From the NCBI RefSeq assembly GCF_009758125.1, contig NZ_WRXO01000003.1, positions 1 through 64,000 on the forward strand: 64,000 bases of DNA, written 5' to 3'. The notes beneath the pieces were generated by a model. It was not told the origin of the DNA, did no database searches, and worked only from the letters and a program-made list of their open reading frames with translations. This stretch comes from Chitinophaga oryziterrae (GTDB lineage Bacteria > Bacteroidota > Bacteroidia > Chitinophagales > Chitinophagaceae). This document shows, piece by piece, positions 33,329 to 42,019 of this stretch. Position 1 is the first letter of the stretch, and each line of letters begins with the position of its first letter. The position numbers and the translations under genes are program-made.

Positions 33329-35002
33329 TTATACATACCATTTATGGTACATCGCAGAATCTGTGCCTTCTACAAAGCAATCGAGTCTGCCTGCCTGCCA
33401 TGAGCAAACGCCCACATCAGAGGAAAGTACGCCGCCGAGATTTTCATCTCCGCTCCAGCTCTTACCATCCCACCATTTGTGCATCATGTTGTAGGTTTGT
33501 CCGGGATAGAATACATCTATTCTGTTAGGTCCCCACGATTGTGCCGCAGGACTTCCCATCATACTGGACTGTAAATCTTCCCAATTGCTCCATCCTTTAT
33601 CGAACCATTTATGGAACAGGTGGTTATTGGTACCGCGGGCAAAACAATCCAGTCTGCCACTGGCCCATGAGGACACCGCAGGAGCTGAAGTGATAATGCC
33701 GCCTAAATCTTCCCATCCATGCCATGCACCATCATACCAGAGGTGCCACATAGAAGAGTTCATACCGCGTGCGAAGATATCGATACGGTTAGGTCCCCAG
33801 CTAACGCAGGCTGGTTCAGAAGAGAGCACACCGCCGAGGTCTTCCCATCCGCTCCATCCGCCCTGGTAGTATCTGTGCCACAGGTGATGGTTCAGGCCGA
33901 GCGCAAATACGTCCAGCCGGCCGCTTGCCCATGAGCAGATAGCAGGAGCGCCCTGAATCAGGCCGCCAAGAGATTCCCAGCCTTGCCATGAGCTGCCATT
34001 CCACCATTTATGGTAAACAGCAGAATCCAGGCCTCTTACAACCACATCAATGCGGTTAGCTGCCCAGGAAACAGCGTTTGGTCTTGATGTAAGCTGACCG
34101 CCCAGGTTTTCATAACCATGCCAGCCATGGGCCGGAGCAGGTAATTTCACGCCACTGGCAGTCCAGAATGGGAATTCAGTATCGATACCAGCCTGTCCGT
34201 AACCGATCTTAAAGAAACCACCTTTGCCCCATCCGGCGCCCCAGGAGTTCTTACAGATCCAGCAATGTTCAGCTTCTGAATAACCGATCACCGTTACGCA
34301 ATGAAGGCCTTTATCTGTACCACTTACATGGGTATAAACGCCATCAGCATAAGAGAAGAAATCTTCGTATACATGCATCACTGCAGAGCAGGGACCATTA
34401 TTTGAAATATAGTTTTTACGGGCTGTTATATCAGCGATCGTAGTAGAGTTCGTGATCTTCACGGCTCTTGCATCGCGGTTGGGTCCTACGGTGCAATGAG
34501 GAGGAGATTGCCAGATATTATTGCCCGGGAAAGCAGTATTATACGGGAAACAAGGTTCATCAGGAATACCGCGGGTTTTGATCTGTGCAAATGCATCTGT
34601 AGGCCACCATCCGCCGCAATTGGCGCCATGTGAGGAGCAGAAGTGCAGGTCTGCTTCAGAAAGGTCCAGTAGTTGTCCCAGTTCAATAGAAGCCATTGCT
34701 TCTGTTACGGAAGTGGTGCAGAAAGATACACATGAACCGCAGCCGCCCTGATCTTTAACGGGAGTAATATGATTCCCGTTATGGTTCCGCCAGTCAACAG
34801 CCGGTGCAAACGTAGCTGGGATGGGAGCCGCGCCCGCAATGGGTTTCATAACGGAAGCCAGTTCTGCCTTATTAACAATTACGCCCAGCATTGCTAATTG
34901 CTGTGGCTCAGGCAGCACTGAAACGGGTGTTTCTCTCGCCTGCCATTGGGTGTTAGCCTTTTTAAGATCGGCTACCAGGTCCGTGATTTTCAGATTGGAC
35001 AT
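33329..35002 (-). CDS. Papain-like (C1A) cysteine protease with C-terminal six-repeat propeller
   Basis: This 557-aa protein begins with a short helical segment, then the protease domain (about 68-285): VKDQGGCGSCVSFC with the oxyanion Gln and catalytic Cys, LHCVTVIGY with catalytic His, and CKNSWGAGWGKGGFF with the Asn. The region about 290-557 is six repeats of about 45 residues (GWE-LGG, a P-x-x-x-SW segment, R-DVF/C-x-x-G, H-WW), resembling PLL/fucose-lectin-type beta-propellers, which bind glycans. No signal peptide or T9SS tail is visible, which is odd for a C1A enzyme. It may act inside the cell or leave by lysis or an injection system. The adjacent chagasin-like gene probably controls it. 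Confidence 0.85.
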   Translation of the reverse strand: MSNLKITDLVADLKKANTQWQARETPVSVLPEPQQLAMLGVIVNKAELASVMKPIAGAAPIPATFAPAVDWRNHNGNHITPVKDQGGCGSCVSFCTTSVTEAMASIELGQLLDLSEADLHFCSSHGANCGGWWPTDAFAQIKTRGIPDEPCFPYNTAFPGNNIWQSPPHCTVGPNRDARAVKITNSTTIADITARKNYISNNGPCSAVMHVYEDFFSYADGVYTHVSGTDKGLHCVTVIGYSEAEHCWICKNSWGAGWGKGGFFKIGYGQAGIDTEFPFWTASGVKLPAPAHGWHGYENLGGQLTSRPNAVSWAANRIDVVVRGLDSAVYHKWWNGSSWQGWESLGGLIQGAPAICSWASGRLDVFALGLNHHLWHRYYQGGWSGWEDLGGVLSSEPACVSWGPNRIDIFARGMNSSMWHLWYDGAWHGWEDLGGIITSAPAVSSWASGRLDCFARGTNNHLFHKWFDKGWSNWEDLQSSMMGSPAAQSWGPNRIDVFYPGQTYNMMHKWWDGKSWSGDENLGGVLSSDVGVCSWQAGRLDCFVEGTDSAMYHKWYV

Positions 35003-35341
35003 GTTGAATGTGGTGTTTTGGAGTGAATTAAATATGAAATAGGATTCTTCTTCGTGTCCTTCGACAATTGGAGATTTAACAGGTTCAATAAATTGGGTAA
35101 GTCCAGACTAGCGAGTCAGAAAATTTGGGGGGTGAATAAATAATCACATAACGTTTAGGAATTGCATGCATGCTCGTTCCGTCTTAAAGTTAGAACATCA
35201 TCAGTTACAAAAAAAATAAATGTTGATTTGCAATCCGTTGCAAAAGAAAAAATGCGTATTTATACGCTGACAAAATATTTGTTGTTAAAAATTTTAGCAA
35301 TAAATATTTTGTCATATAGGTCCACTTTTGGTTATATTTAA
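35003..35341. other. Divergent intergenic region, protease gene and ECF sigma gene
   Basis: About 340 AT-rich non-coding bases hold the promoters of both flanking genes. A ttttg/TATTTTG arrangement near 35278-35311 resembles Bacteroidota promoter boxes but the spacing (23 bases) is off. No RNA gene or long repeat was seen. Confidence 0.35.
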
Positions 35342-35938
35342 ATGTATAGTACATTTATAGGGTTAAACAAAACAATCGTATTGTCAGGTGAACAATCTTT
35401 ATGGGACGGATTAAAAAGAGGCAATGTACAAAGCCTGGAAGCATTATATACACAGTATAATGAGTTGCTGTACAACTATGGTAAGAAATTTACCACGGAT
35501 ATTCACCTGGTACAGGACGCTATCCAGGAAACATTCATCTCTCTCTGGAAGTACCGCACTTCCATCTCCGCTGATAAAGGCTTTAACTACTATCTCCTTA
35601 AATCTTTCCGCAACCAGTTATTAAGATTAATCAAAGAAAGGGCAAACACCACTTATACGGACGAAACCCTGGAGTTCTCTTTTGAAGTAGGTTTTGACAA
35701 ACAACTGATAGCAGGAGAGGAGTACGCCTTGCTGTCTAAACAGGTAAAGGATGCCCTGGGCCAGCTGACCGCCCGTCAACGGGAAATTATATATTTCCGC
35801 TTCTTTGAAGGGCTCTCCTTCGAAGAAATAGCCGGTATCATGAATATGCAGGTAAGGGCTACCTATAAATTAACCTCCCGGGCATTGGCCGCCTTAAAGG
35901 AAATCATGTCCATCCTGTTTATTTTAAAAATAATTTAA
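35342..35938 (+). CDS. ECF-type RNA polymerase sigma factor
   Basis: This 198-aa protein has sigma region 2 (SLEALYTQYNELLYNYGKKF, then VQDAIQETFISLWKYR) and region 4 (LTARQREIIYFRFFEGLSFEEI... helix-turn-helix with MNMQVRATYKLTSRAL). It directs transcription of a SusC/D-type locus when released from the anti-sigma FecR protein encoded immediately downstream. The two genes are separated by only a few bases to about 58 bases depending on the FecR start. The target promoters are most likely those of the SusC gene at 37002. Confidence 0.93.
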   Translation: MYSTFIGLNKTIVLSGEQSLWDGLKRGNVQSLEALYTQYNELLYNYGKKFTTDIHLVQDAIQETFISLWKYRTSISADKGFNYYLLKSFRNQLLRLIKERANTTYTDETLEFSFEVGFDKQLIAGEEYALLSKQVKDALGQLTARQREIIYFRFFEGLSFEEIAGIMNMQVRATYKLTSRALAALKEIMSILFILKII

Positions 35939-35996
35939 AATCATGGGGCACTTTCTGTCCCCTGCCATCTTTTATATACAGAACAGCGCATTTAAT

Positions 35997-36959
35997 ATGA
36001 CACACTCCGTTCATAACTATTCCAATTATACCATGCATCAGTTGCTGACGGCACCTTATTTCCTGGAGTGGGTAAGGTTCCCTGATGCAACAAATACCGC
36101 TTTCTGGGAGGAGTTTAAAAACACTTACCCCGAGAAAGCAGCGGACGTAACCAGAGCAGCTGCCATCGCCAGTACCATGTACGTGGTGAAAGAAAAACCG
36201 GCCATGTTATGGGAGAATATTTATAAAGAGATCAAACCAGGGCCTGTAGTAAGATTAAATATCATCTGGAAAGCCGCAGCTATATTCATATTGGCCATTG
36301 TCGCTACCTGGATGATCTTCCGTACCCATACGAATAATAATATAGAGATCGCTTCCCGTTTTGGAGAAGTAAAGAAATTAATATTGCCGGATAGCTCTGA
36401 AGTAACCCTCAATGGCAACTCCAGTATCCGCTATAGCAGAAACTGGAACAAGAGAGAAGTGTGGATCAACGGAGAGGCATTCTTTAATGTAAAACATTTA
36501 AATCCGGACGGCTTTAAAGTGCATAGTGAAGAGATCGATATTAATGTATTAGGTACTTCTTTTAATATCCGCAGCAGACGCGGAACGACATCTGTAGTAT
36601 TGAACAGTGGAAAGGTATTGGTAACGGACAAAGATAAACAGTTGTTGTTATCAGCGCCGGGAGATATGGCTTTATACAGCAAGAAAGATCTTGTAAAAAA
36701 ACAGGTGCCGGTGAGCAATTACACCAGCTGGCAGCAGCAAAAACTGCAACTGGACCAGGTGCAGGTATCTGCATTCTTTGAAATGCTGGAAGATGATTGG
36801 GGATATAATGTACAACTCAGCGATTCCTCACTGCTGCAAAAGAAAATAAGCGGTGAGATTGATATGAAAGATAAACAGGTGCTGATGGACGCATTAGCCA
36901 TTATTCTGGATGCAAATGTTACGCAACAGGGATCAACCATTATTGTAACTACCAACTAA
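35997..36959 (+). CDS. FecR-type anti-sigma/transmembrane sensor
   Basis: This protein is 320 aa from the ATG at 35997; an upstream ATG at 35943 would add 18 residues of non-matching sequence. A cytoplasmic N-terminal helical domain (LTAPYFLEWVRFPDATNTAFW) precedes one transmembrane helix (IWKAAAIFILAIVATWMIF) and the periplasmic FecR barrel (RFGEVKKLILPDSSEVTLNG, REVWINGEAFFNVKH, VLGTSFNIRSRRGTTSVVLN). The C-terminal STN-like domain (QVSAFFEMLEDDWGYNVQL) contacts the signalling domain of the TonB-dependent transporter. It passes the substrate-bound state of the SusC protein to the sigma factor. Confidence 0.92.
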   Translation: MTHSVHNYSNYTMHQLLTAPYFLEWVRFPDATNTAFWEEFKNTYPEKAADVTRAAAIASTMYVVKEKPAMLWENIYKEIKPGPVVRLNIIWKAAAIFILAIVATWMIFRTHTNNNIEIASRFGEVKKLILPDSSEVTLNGNSSIRYSRNWNKREVWINGEAFFNVKHLNPDGFKVHSEEIDINVLGTSFNIRSRRGTTSVVLNSGKVLVTDKDKQLLLSAPGDMALYSKKDLVKKQVPVSNYTSWQQQKLQLDQVQVSAFFEMLEDDWGYNVQLSDSSLLQKKISGEIDMKDKQVLMDALAIILDANVTQQGSTIIVTTN

Positions 36960-37001
36960 GAGGGACAGGTTCTATTATTTGTAATTTAAAATGCTCTGGG
37001 C

Positions 37002-40000
37002 ATGATCAATCTGAAAAGGATTGCGGCCTTCTGTTGCCTGCTGCTTTGCAGCAGCTTGCAGATGTTTGCTGCCGTAATCGACCAAAATCAACCAACACAA
37101 ACATTGAAGGATGCTTTAAATATTGCATCAAAACAATTTAATGTTTCCTTTATCTATGAAGATGAACTGGTCTCCAACAAAAGAGTAAATACTACAGTTG
37201 ACGGCAGTTTCAAAAAAGTAGAAGATTATTTATCTGCTGTACTGAAACCATTTAACCTGCATTTTAAAAAGTTAGGTGCCACACAGTATGCTATTTATGG
37301 TAAACAGCCAGCTAAATCAAAAGATTCAAATACCAACCATGTAATACCCGCAGAAGCTGCTCCTCCCGAAGAAGCAGCTTCCGGGAAATTACCTGCAGCC
37401 AGTACTCCTTCATACAATTTAACAGATACTACTCCACAGATCCGCATGGTAATGGGCATAGTAACTGACGAATCCCTGGCGCCTGTATCCGCTGCTACCG
37501 TAATGGTTCCCGGTACACGAAACATGGTAATAACGAACTCCCGTGGTGAATTTGAAATCAAAATCCCTGTTACTACAAAAACATTGCAGATATCATGTGT
37601 GGCATATGAAAGCCAGCAGATAGCCATCAACAGGGTCGTATATTACCAGGTAGCATTAAAAGATAAAACAGGTTACCTGAAACCGGTAGAAGTAGTATCC
37701 ACCGGTTATGCAAATCTTCCTAAAGAACGTGCCACTGGTTCCTTTGGCGTAGTGACCAGCAAAGAACTGGAGAAAATCCCTACTGCCAATGTTATACAGC
37801 GACTGGAAGGTCTTGTTCCCGGTTTGCAGATGAAAATAACTTCCGGTGATAACAGCTTTGTATATGACAACGTTACACCCGCTTCGTCCAGTAATACAAG
37901 AACAATCGGTGCCAACGATTACAACCTGAACATAAGAGGTATCAGTACCATTAGAAGTGAAAGGACCCCGCTGGTAGTTGTAGATGGTTTTCCTACAGAA
38001 CTGGACATGAAAACATTTAACCCAAACGATATTGCTCAGATCACTTTCCTGCGGGATGCCGCAGCAGCTTCTATATGGGGTGCGCGTGCTGCTAACGGTG
38101 TAATTGTGATAGAAACAAAGAAAGGACGTACCCGCATGCCGGTAGTAAATGTATCAGTAGGATTCAGCACACAGGACAAACCCGATATCGGATACCTGAA
38201 ATTAATGAACTCCTCACAGGAACTGGCCTACGAAAAAGAACTGGTGGATAAAGGAATTGCACTGGCATCTATCTATAACCAATATACATCTGGTGTAAAG
38301 AGTTATGCCAGTGATGGAATAGATCTTGCTTTTCAATTAAAATCAGGCAGGATTTCACAGGCGGAATATGATGCAAAGGTAGCGCAGATGAGTGCTGTTA
38401 ATAACTACGGACAGATTACAAAATATCTGATGCAGCGTGCTACCAGTCAGTCTTATAACCTGTCTGTAAGTGGTGGAAGTGAGGTACACACCTATTTCCT
38501 CTCTGGTTCTTATTCCAAAGAAATGCCCAGTACAAAAGGAAGTTCCGGAGAAAGAATGACCCTCACCGCTAACCAGGAATTTAAAATAATCAGGAAGATT
38601 ACACTGTCCGCGAGTTTAAAGGCATCCTTTTTTAATTATACGGCAAATGGTATAGGGATGGGGGCGCTGATGAGCGGTGGCAGAACATTTATGCCTTATA
38701 ATGATATTCATAACAGGTTTTATTATACAACAGGTAAGCATTATGCTGATTCATTACAATCGCTTGGTTACCAGAACTGGGGCTACAGCTACCTGGATGA
38801 ATTAACGATGTCTGACAATAGTACACATGATAATAACTATACAGGAACATTAAACCTGAATATTCCTATCTACAAAGGATTGGCTTTTACGGCTGCTTAT
38901 GCAATGGAACGCAGCTATTATAGTTCCCGCTATTATTATGGGGATAGTACTTTCACTAACAGGAACCTTTACAATACCGGGACTACTATATCAGGTGGTA
39001 ACCTGGTAACCGGTGTTCCTAAAGGGGGTATATTCAGTCTTAATAATTCTTCTTCTAATAATTACAGCGCACGTGGCCAGCTTACCTATAACGGTAAAAT
39101 CGGGAAGATCCATGAACTGAATGCCCTGGCTGGTATGGAAACCCGTCAGACAATGATCAGCCAGAACCTGTCCACACTCTGGGGATATAATTTAGCCACC
39201 GGTTTAAGTCAGACGCCAGCGTATGGTGTGTTCTACAGTACTTATAATTATAGTGTAGGTTCTTTATATGGAGCCCCTTCACAAACAGATAAGGTCAAAC
39301 GCTTCCTTTCTTATTATGGTAATGCTGCTTACACGCTGATGGGACGTTACACATTATCAGGAAGTGTAAGGTATGATGATTATAATAATTTCGGTCTGGA
39401 TAGAAAATATCGTGCTAAACCTTTCTGGTCTTCCGGTGTAAGCTGGAATATCAGCAGGGAACAGTTTATGCAGCCTGTCAGCTGGGTTAATAACCTCACC
39501 CTGCGTGTTACCTATGGTATTAACGGGAATATTAACCAGGAAGTCATGCCTTTCACAAATATAAGTGTAGGTTCTTCTGATTGGCAGACCGGTCTTCCTT
39601 ATGCGTCTATAACCTCCGTTGCTAATCCGGCATTAAGATGGGAGAAAACAGGCGTATTTAATGCAGGGGTTGATTATTCGTTGCTGAATGGTCGTATTGG
39701 CGGTAGTATTGATGTATATACCAAAAGAGGAAAAGATCTGATTTCTTCATTTGATGTGAATCCTACCTATACTGGTATTAATAGTAGCATGTTATCATTA
39801 AACGGGGCAACACTGTCAAATAATGGTATTGATTTAGGATTGAATGGGGCCATCATCGATAATAAATCATACGGATGGAATATGGGATTGAACTTCTCGT
39901 ACAACAGCAATAAAATTACAGATAACAGGTTTAAAGCTACCACCTCCTTCTTTTCGAGTTTAAGTGGTGGATTGATAAAGAATTATCCTGTAGATGCAAT

Positions 40001-40634
40001 ATGGGCATATAAATTCGCCGGATTAGACAGTACCGGTCTTACACAGGTGTATGACCAGGATGGTAAAAAACTGAAGGCTAACCAGCCGGTAACCAATATC
40101 GGTGCCATAAAATATGCAGGGCGTTCTACTGCTCCTTATTACGGGTCTTTCACCAATACTTTCCGTTACCATCAGTTGTCATTATTTATATTAACAACTT
40201 ACAGTTTTGGGAGTGTGTTCATGAAACCTACTGTAGCATCTTATCCAAGCACCAGGCGCTTTGATTACAATTTGAATGCAGACATTGCCCAACGCTGGCA
40301 AAAGCCGGGAGATGAAGCCACTACCAATGTACCCGGCGTAAGTGGTACATACGCAGCTCTCAGCACTTTTCGCTATGCCTATTCAGACCTGAATGTACAG
40401 CCGGGAGATTATATCCGACTGCGTGAAATATCACTGAGTTATGATATGCCTAAAAGCATCGCGGGAAAAATACTGGCTAAAAATGTGCGGGTAAATGGTA
40501 CTGTACGAAACCTTGGATTAATCTGGAAAAAGAATAAAGTAGGCATAGATCCTGATTTCCTGCCGAACCTGAGCATAGCAATGCATATGCCGCCAACAGT
40601 ACAGTACAACCTGATGGTAAATGTGACCTTTTAA
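37002..40634 (+). CDS. SusC/RagA-like TonB-dependent outer-membrane transporter with STN domain
   Basis: This 1210-aa protein has a signal peptide (KRIAAFCCLLLCSSLQMFAA). Residues about 30-95 are a secretin/TonB N-terminal (STN) signalling domain (TLKDALNIASKQFNVSFIYE). After a linker comes a carboxypeptidase-regulatory-like domain (about 149-225), then the plug (ANVIQRLEGLVPGLQM, DAAAASIWGARAANGVIVIE) and a long beta-barrel to the C-terminus. The STN domain means it signals through the FecR/sigma pair just upstream. It imports a substrate captured with the SusD protein. The cargo is unknown; with no glycoside hydrolase in the cassette but a hydrolase and a TlpA protein present, oligopeptides or another non-glycan substrate are plausible. 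Confidence 0.94.
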   Translation: MINLKRIAAFCCLLLCSSLQMFAAVIDQNQPTQTLKDALNIASKQFNVSFIYEDELVSNKRVNTTVDGSFKKVEDYLSAVLKPFNLHFKKLGATQYAIYGKQPAKSKDSNTNHVIPAEAAPPEEAASGKLPAASTPSYNLTDTTPQIRMVMGIVTDESLAPVSAATVMVPGTRNMVITNSRGEFEIKIPVTTKTLQISCVAYESQQIAINRVVYYQVALKDKTGYLKPVEVVSTGYANLPKERATGSFGVVTSKELEKIPTANVIQRLEGLVPGLQMKITSGDNSFVYDNVTPASSSNTRTIGANDYNLNIRGISTIRSERTPLVVVDGFPTELDMKTFNPNDIAQITFLRDAAAASIWGARAANGVIVIETKKGRTRMPVVNVSVGFSTQDKPDIGYLKLMNSSQELAYEKELVDKGIALASIYNQYTSGVKSYASDGIDLAFQLKSGRISQAEYDAKVAQMSAVNNYGQITKYLMQRATSQSYNLSVSGGSEVHTYFLSGSYSKEMPSTKGSSGERMTLTANQEFKIIRKITLSASLKASFFNYTANGIGMGALMSGGRTFMPYNDIHNRFYYTTGKHYADSLQSLGYQNWGYSYLDELTMSDNSTHDNNYTGTLNLNIPIYKGLAFTAAYAMERSYYSSRYYYGDSTFTNRNLYNTGTTISGGNLVTGVPKGGIFSLNNSSSNNYSARGQLTYNGKIGKIHELNALAGMETRQTMISQNLSTLWGYNLATGLSQTPAYGVFYSTYNYSVGSLYGAPSQTDKVKRFLSYYGNAAYTLMGRYTLSGSVRYDDYNNFGLDRKYRAKPFWSSGVSWNISREQFMQPVSWVNNLTLRVTYGINGNINQEVMPFTNISVGSSDWQTGLPYASITSVANPALRWEKTGVFNAGVDYSLLNGRIGGSIDVYTKRGKDLISSFDVNPTYTGINSSMLSLNGATLSNNGIDLGLNGAIIDNKSYGWNMGLNFSYNSNKITDNRFKATTSFFSSLSGGLIKNYPVDAIWAYKFAGLDSTGLTQVYDQDGKKLKANQPVTNIGAIKYAGRSTAPYYGSFTNTFRYHQLSLFILTTYSFGSVFMKPTVASYPSTRRFDYNLNADIAQRWQKPGDEATTNVPGVSGTYAALSTFRYAYSDLNVQPGDYIRLREISLSYDMPKSIAGKILAKNVRVNGTVRNLGLIWKKNKVGIDPDFLPNLSIAMHMPPTVQYNLMVNVTF

Positions 40635-40645
40635 ATAAAAAAAGC

Positions 40646-42016
40646 ATGAACACTAAATATATAGCTGTTTTACTACTGATACTTACAGCAGGATGCAGCA
40701 AATACACAGATATAAAGACTCAGGGCAGCCTGATACCAAAACAAACCATCAACTACAGGTATCTGCTGAACAGTACAAGTACATTTGAAGGAGGCGGTCA
40801 GCTACCTGATATCGCCACTGCGGATGTTAATATTACGGACAGCATTCAGCAGGCTGGTATTGCAGGCAATAGCTACTATACTTTTTTTAAGAACTGTTAT
40901 AACTGGCAATCGCCTATTTATGCAACAGCTATCGACAGGGATCAGGACTGGGATACGTATTACAGTCGTATCTACAACTGTAATACGATCATTGCAGAAG
41001 TGCCTTCCAGCACAGGTAGCACAGATTCAGTGAAGAATGAACTGATGGCAGAGGCCCTGGTACATCGTGCAGATGCTTATCTGAACCTGGTGAATGAATA
41101 TGCAAAACCATATAATGCTGCCACTGCTTCTTCAGACCTGGGAGTACCGTTATTATTAACCCCCAGTCTGGATGCTAAACTGGACCGTGCTACCGTAGCT
41201 ACCATATACAACCGGCTGGAAGCAGACCTGAAAAACGCGCTTATCGCTTTGCCAAAGTTCAGCGCTTATAATACACTGCCCGATAAGGCAGCGGCCTATT
41301 CCTTACTGGCACGCCTGTACCTGTTCATGGGTAATTATACCAACGCAGGGTTGTATGCAGACAGCGCCTTGTTATTACAATCCGGATTGAATGACCTGGG
41401 TACTATCAGTAGTTACCCTACAAAACTGAAAAATCCTGAGATCATTTTTGGTAAGATAGCCTATACTTCTTTTGCTTACTCACCCACTACTTTAAAATTG
41501 GGAGATGAATTGCTTAATCTGTTAGGCACAACAGATATGCGTTATGTACTTTTCACTGCTGATGCTGCTACTAACCTTGGCAACGGTTATACCGGTCGTT
41601 TCTTTGCACTTGAAAGATCTACGTATGAAACACGTAACATCGGTACGTCCGTGCCTGAAATGATGCTGATAAAAGCAGAAAGCCTGGCTCGTAGTGGCAA
41701 TGCAGGTACTGCTATTGATATAGTAAACCAGTTAAGGACGAAACGTTTCAAAGCAGCAGACTATATCGCATTAACTGCCACTGACGCAAATGACGCACTG
41801 GTGCAGGTGATCAATGAACGCCGCCGTGAATTCTTTTGCCGCCATCTTCCCTGGTATGATCAGCGCCGTCTGAAAAATGACCCTTTATTCAGCCGTACTT
41901 ACGCCCGTACCTGGCAGGGCGTTACTTACACACTAGACCCGAACAGCAACAGGTATGTATTCCCGATAGGACAATACTACATCGGCTATAACCCGGAAAT
42001 AGTACAAAATCCATAA
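40646..42016 (+). CDS. SusD/RagB-like substrate-binding lipoprotein
   Basis: This 456-aa protein starts with a lipoprotein signal (MNTKYIAVLLLILTAGC, lipobox LTAGC). The TPR-rich SusD fold is shown by WDTYYSRIYNCNTIIAEV, AEALVHRADAYLNLVNEYAKPY, AAAYSLLARLYLFMGNYTNA and the C-terminal EMMLIKAESLARSGN with VINERRREFFCRHLPWYDQRR. It sits on the outside of the outer membrane as a lid for the SusC barrel. It starts 11 bases after the SusC stop and ends 3 bases before the TlpA-like gene, so all are on one transcript. Confidence 0.93.
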   Translation: MNTKYIAVLLLILTAGCSKYTDIKTQGSLIPKQTINYRYLLNSTSTFEGGGQLPDIATADVNITDSIQQAGIAGNSYYTFFKNCYNWQSPIYATAIDRDQDWDTYYSRIYNCNTIIAEVPSSTGSTDSVKNELMAEALVHRADAYLNLVNEYAKPYNAATASSDLGVPLLLTPSLDAKLDRATVATIYNRLEADLKNALIALPKFSAYNTLPDKAAAYSLLARLYLFMGNYTNAGLYADSALLLQSGLNDLGTISSYPTKLKNPEIIFGKIAYTSFAYSPTTLKLGDELLNLLGTTDMRYVLFTADAATNLGNGYTGRFFALERSTYETRNIGTSVPEMMLIKAESLARSGNAGTAIDIVNQLRTKRFKAADYIALTATDANDALVQVINERRREFFCRHLPWYDQRRLKNDPLFSRTYARTWQGVTYTLDPNSNRYVFPIGQYYIGYNPEIVQNP

Positions 42017-42019
42017 ATA

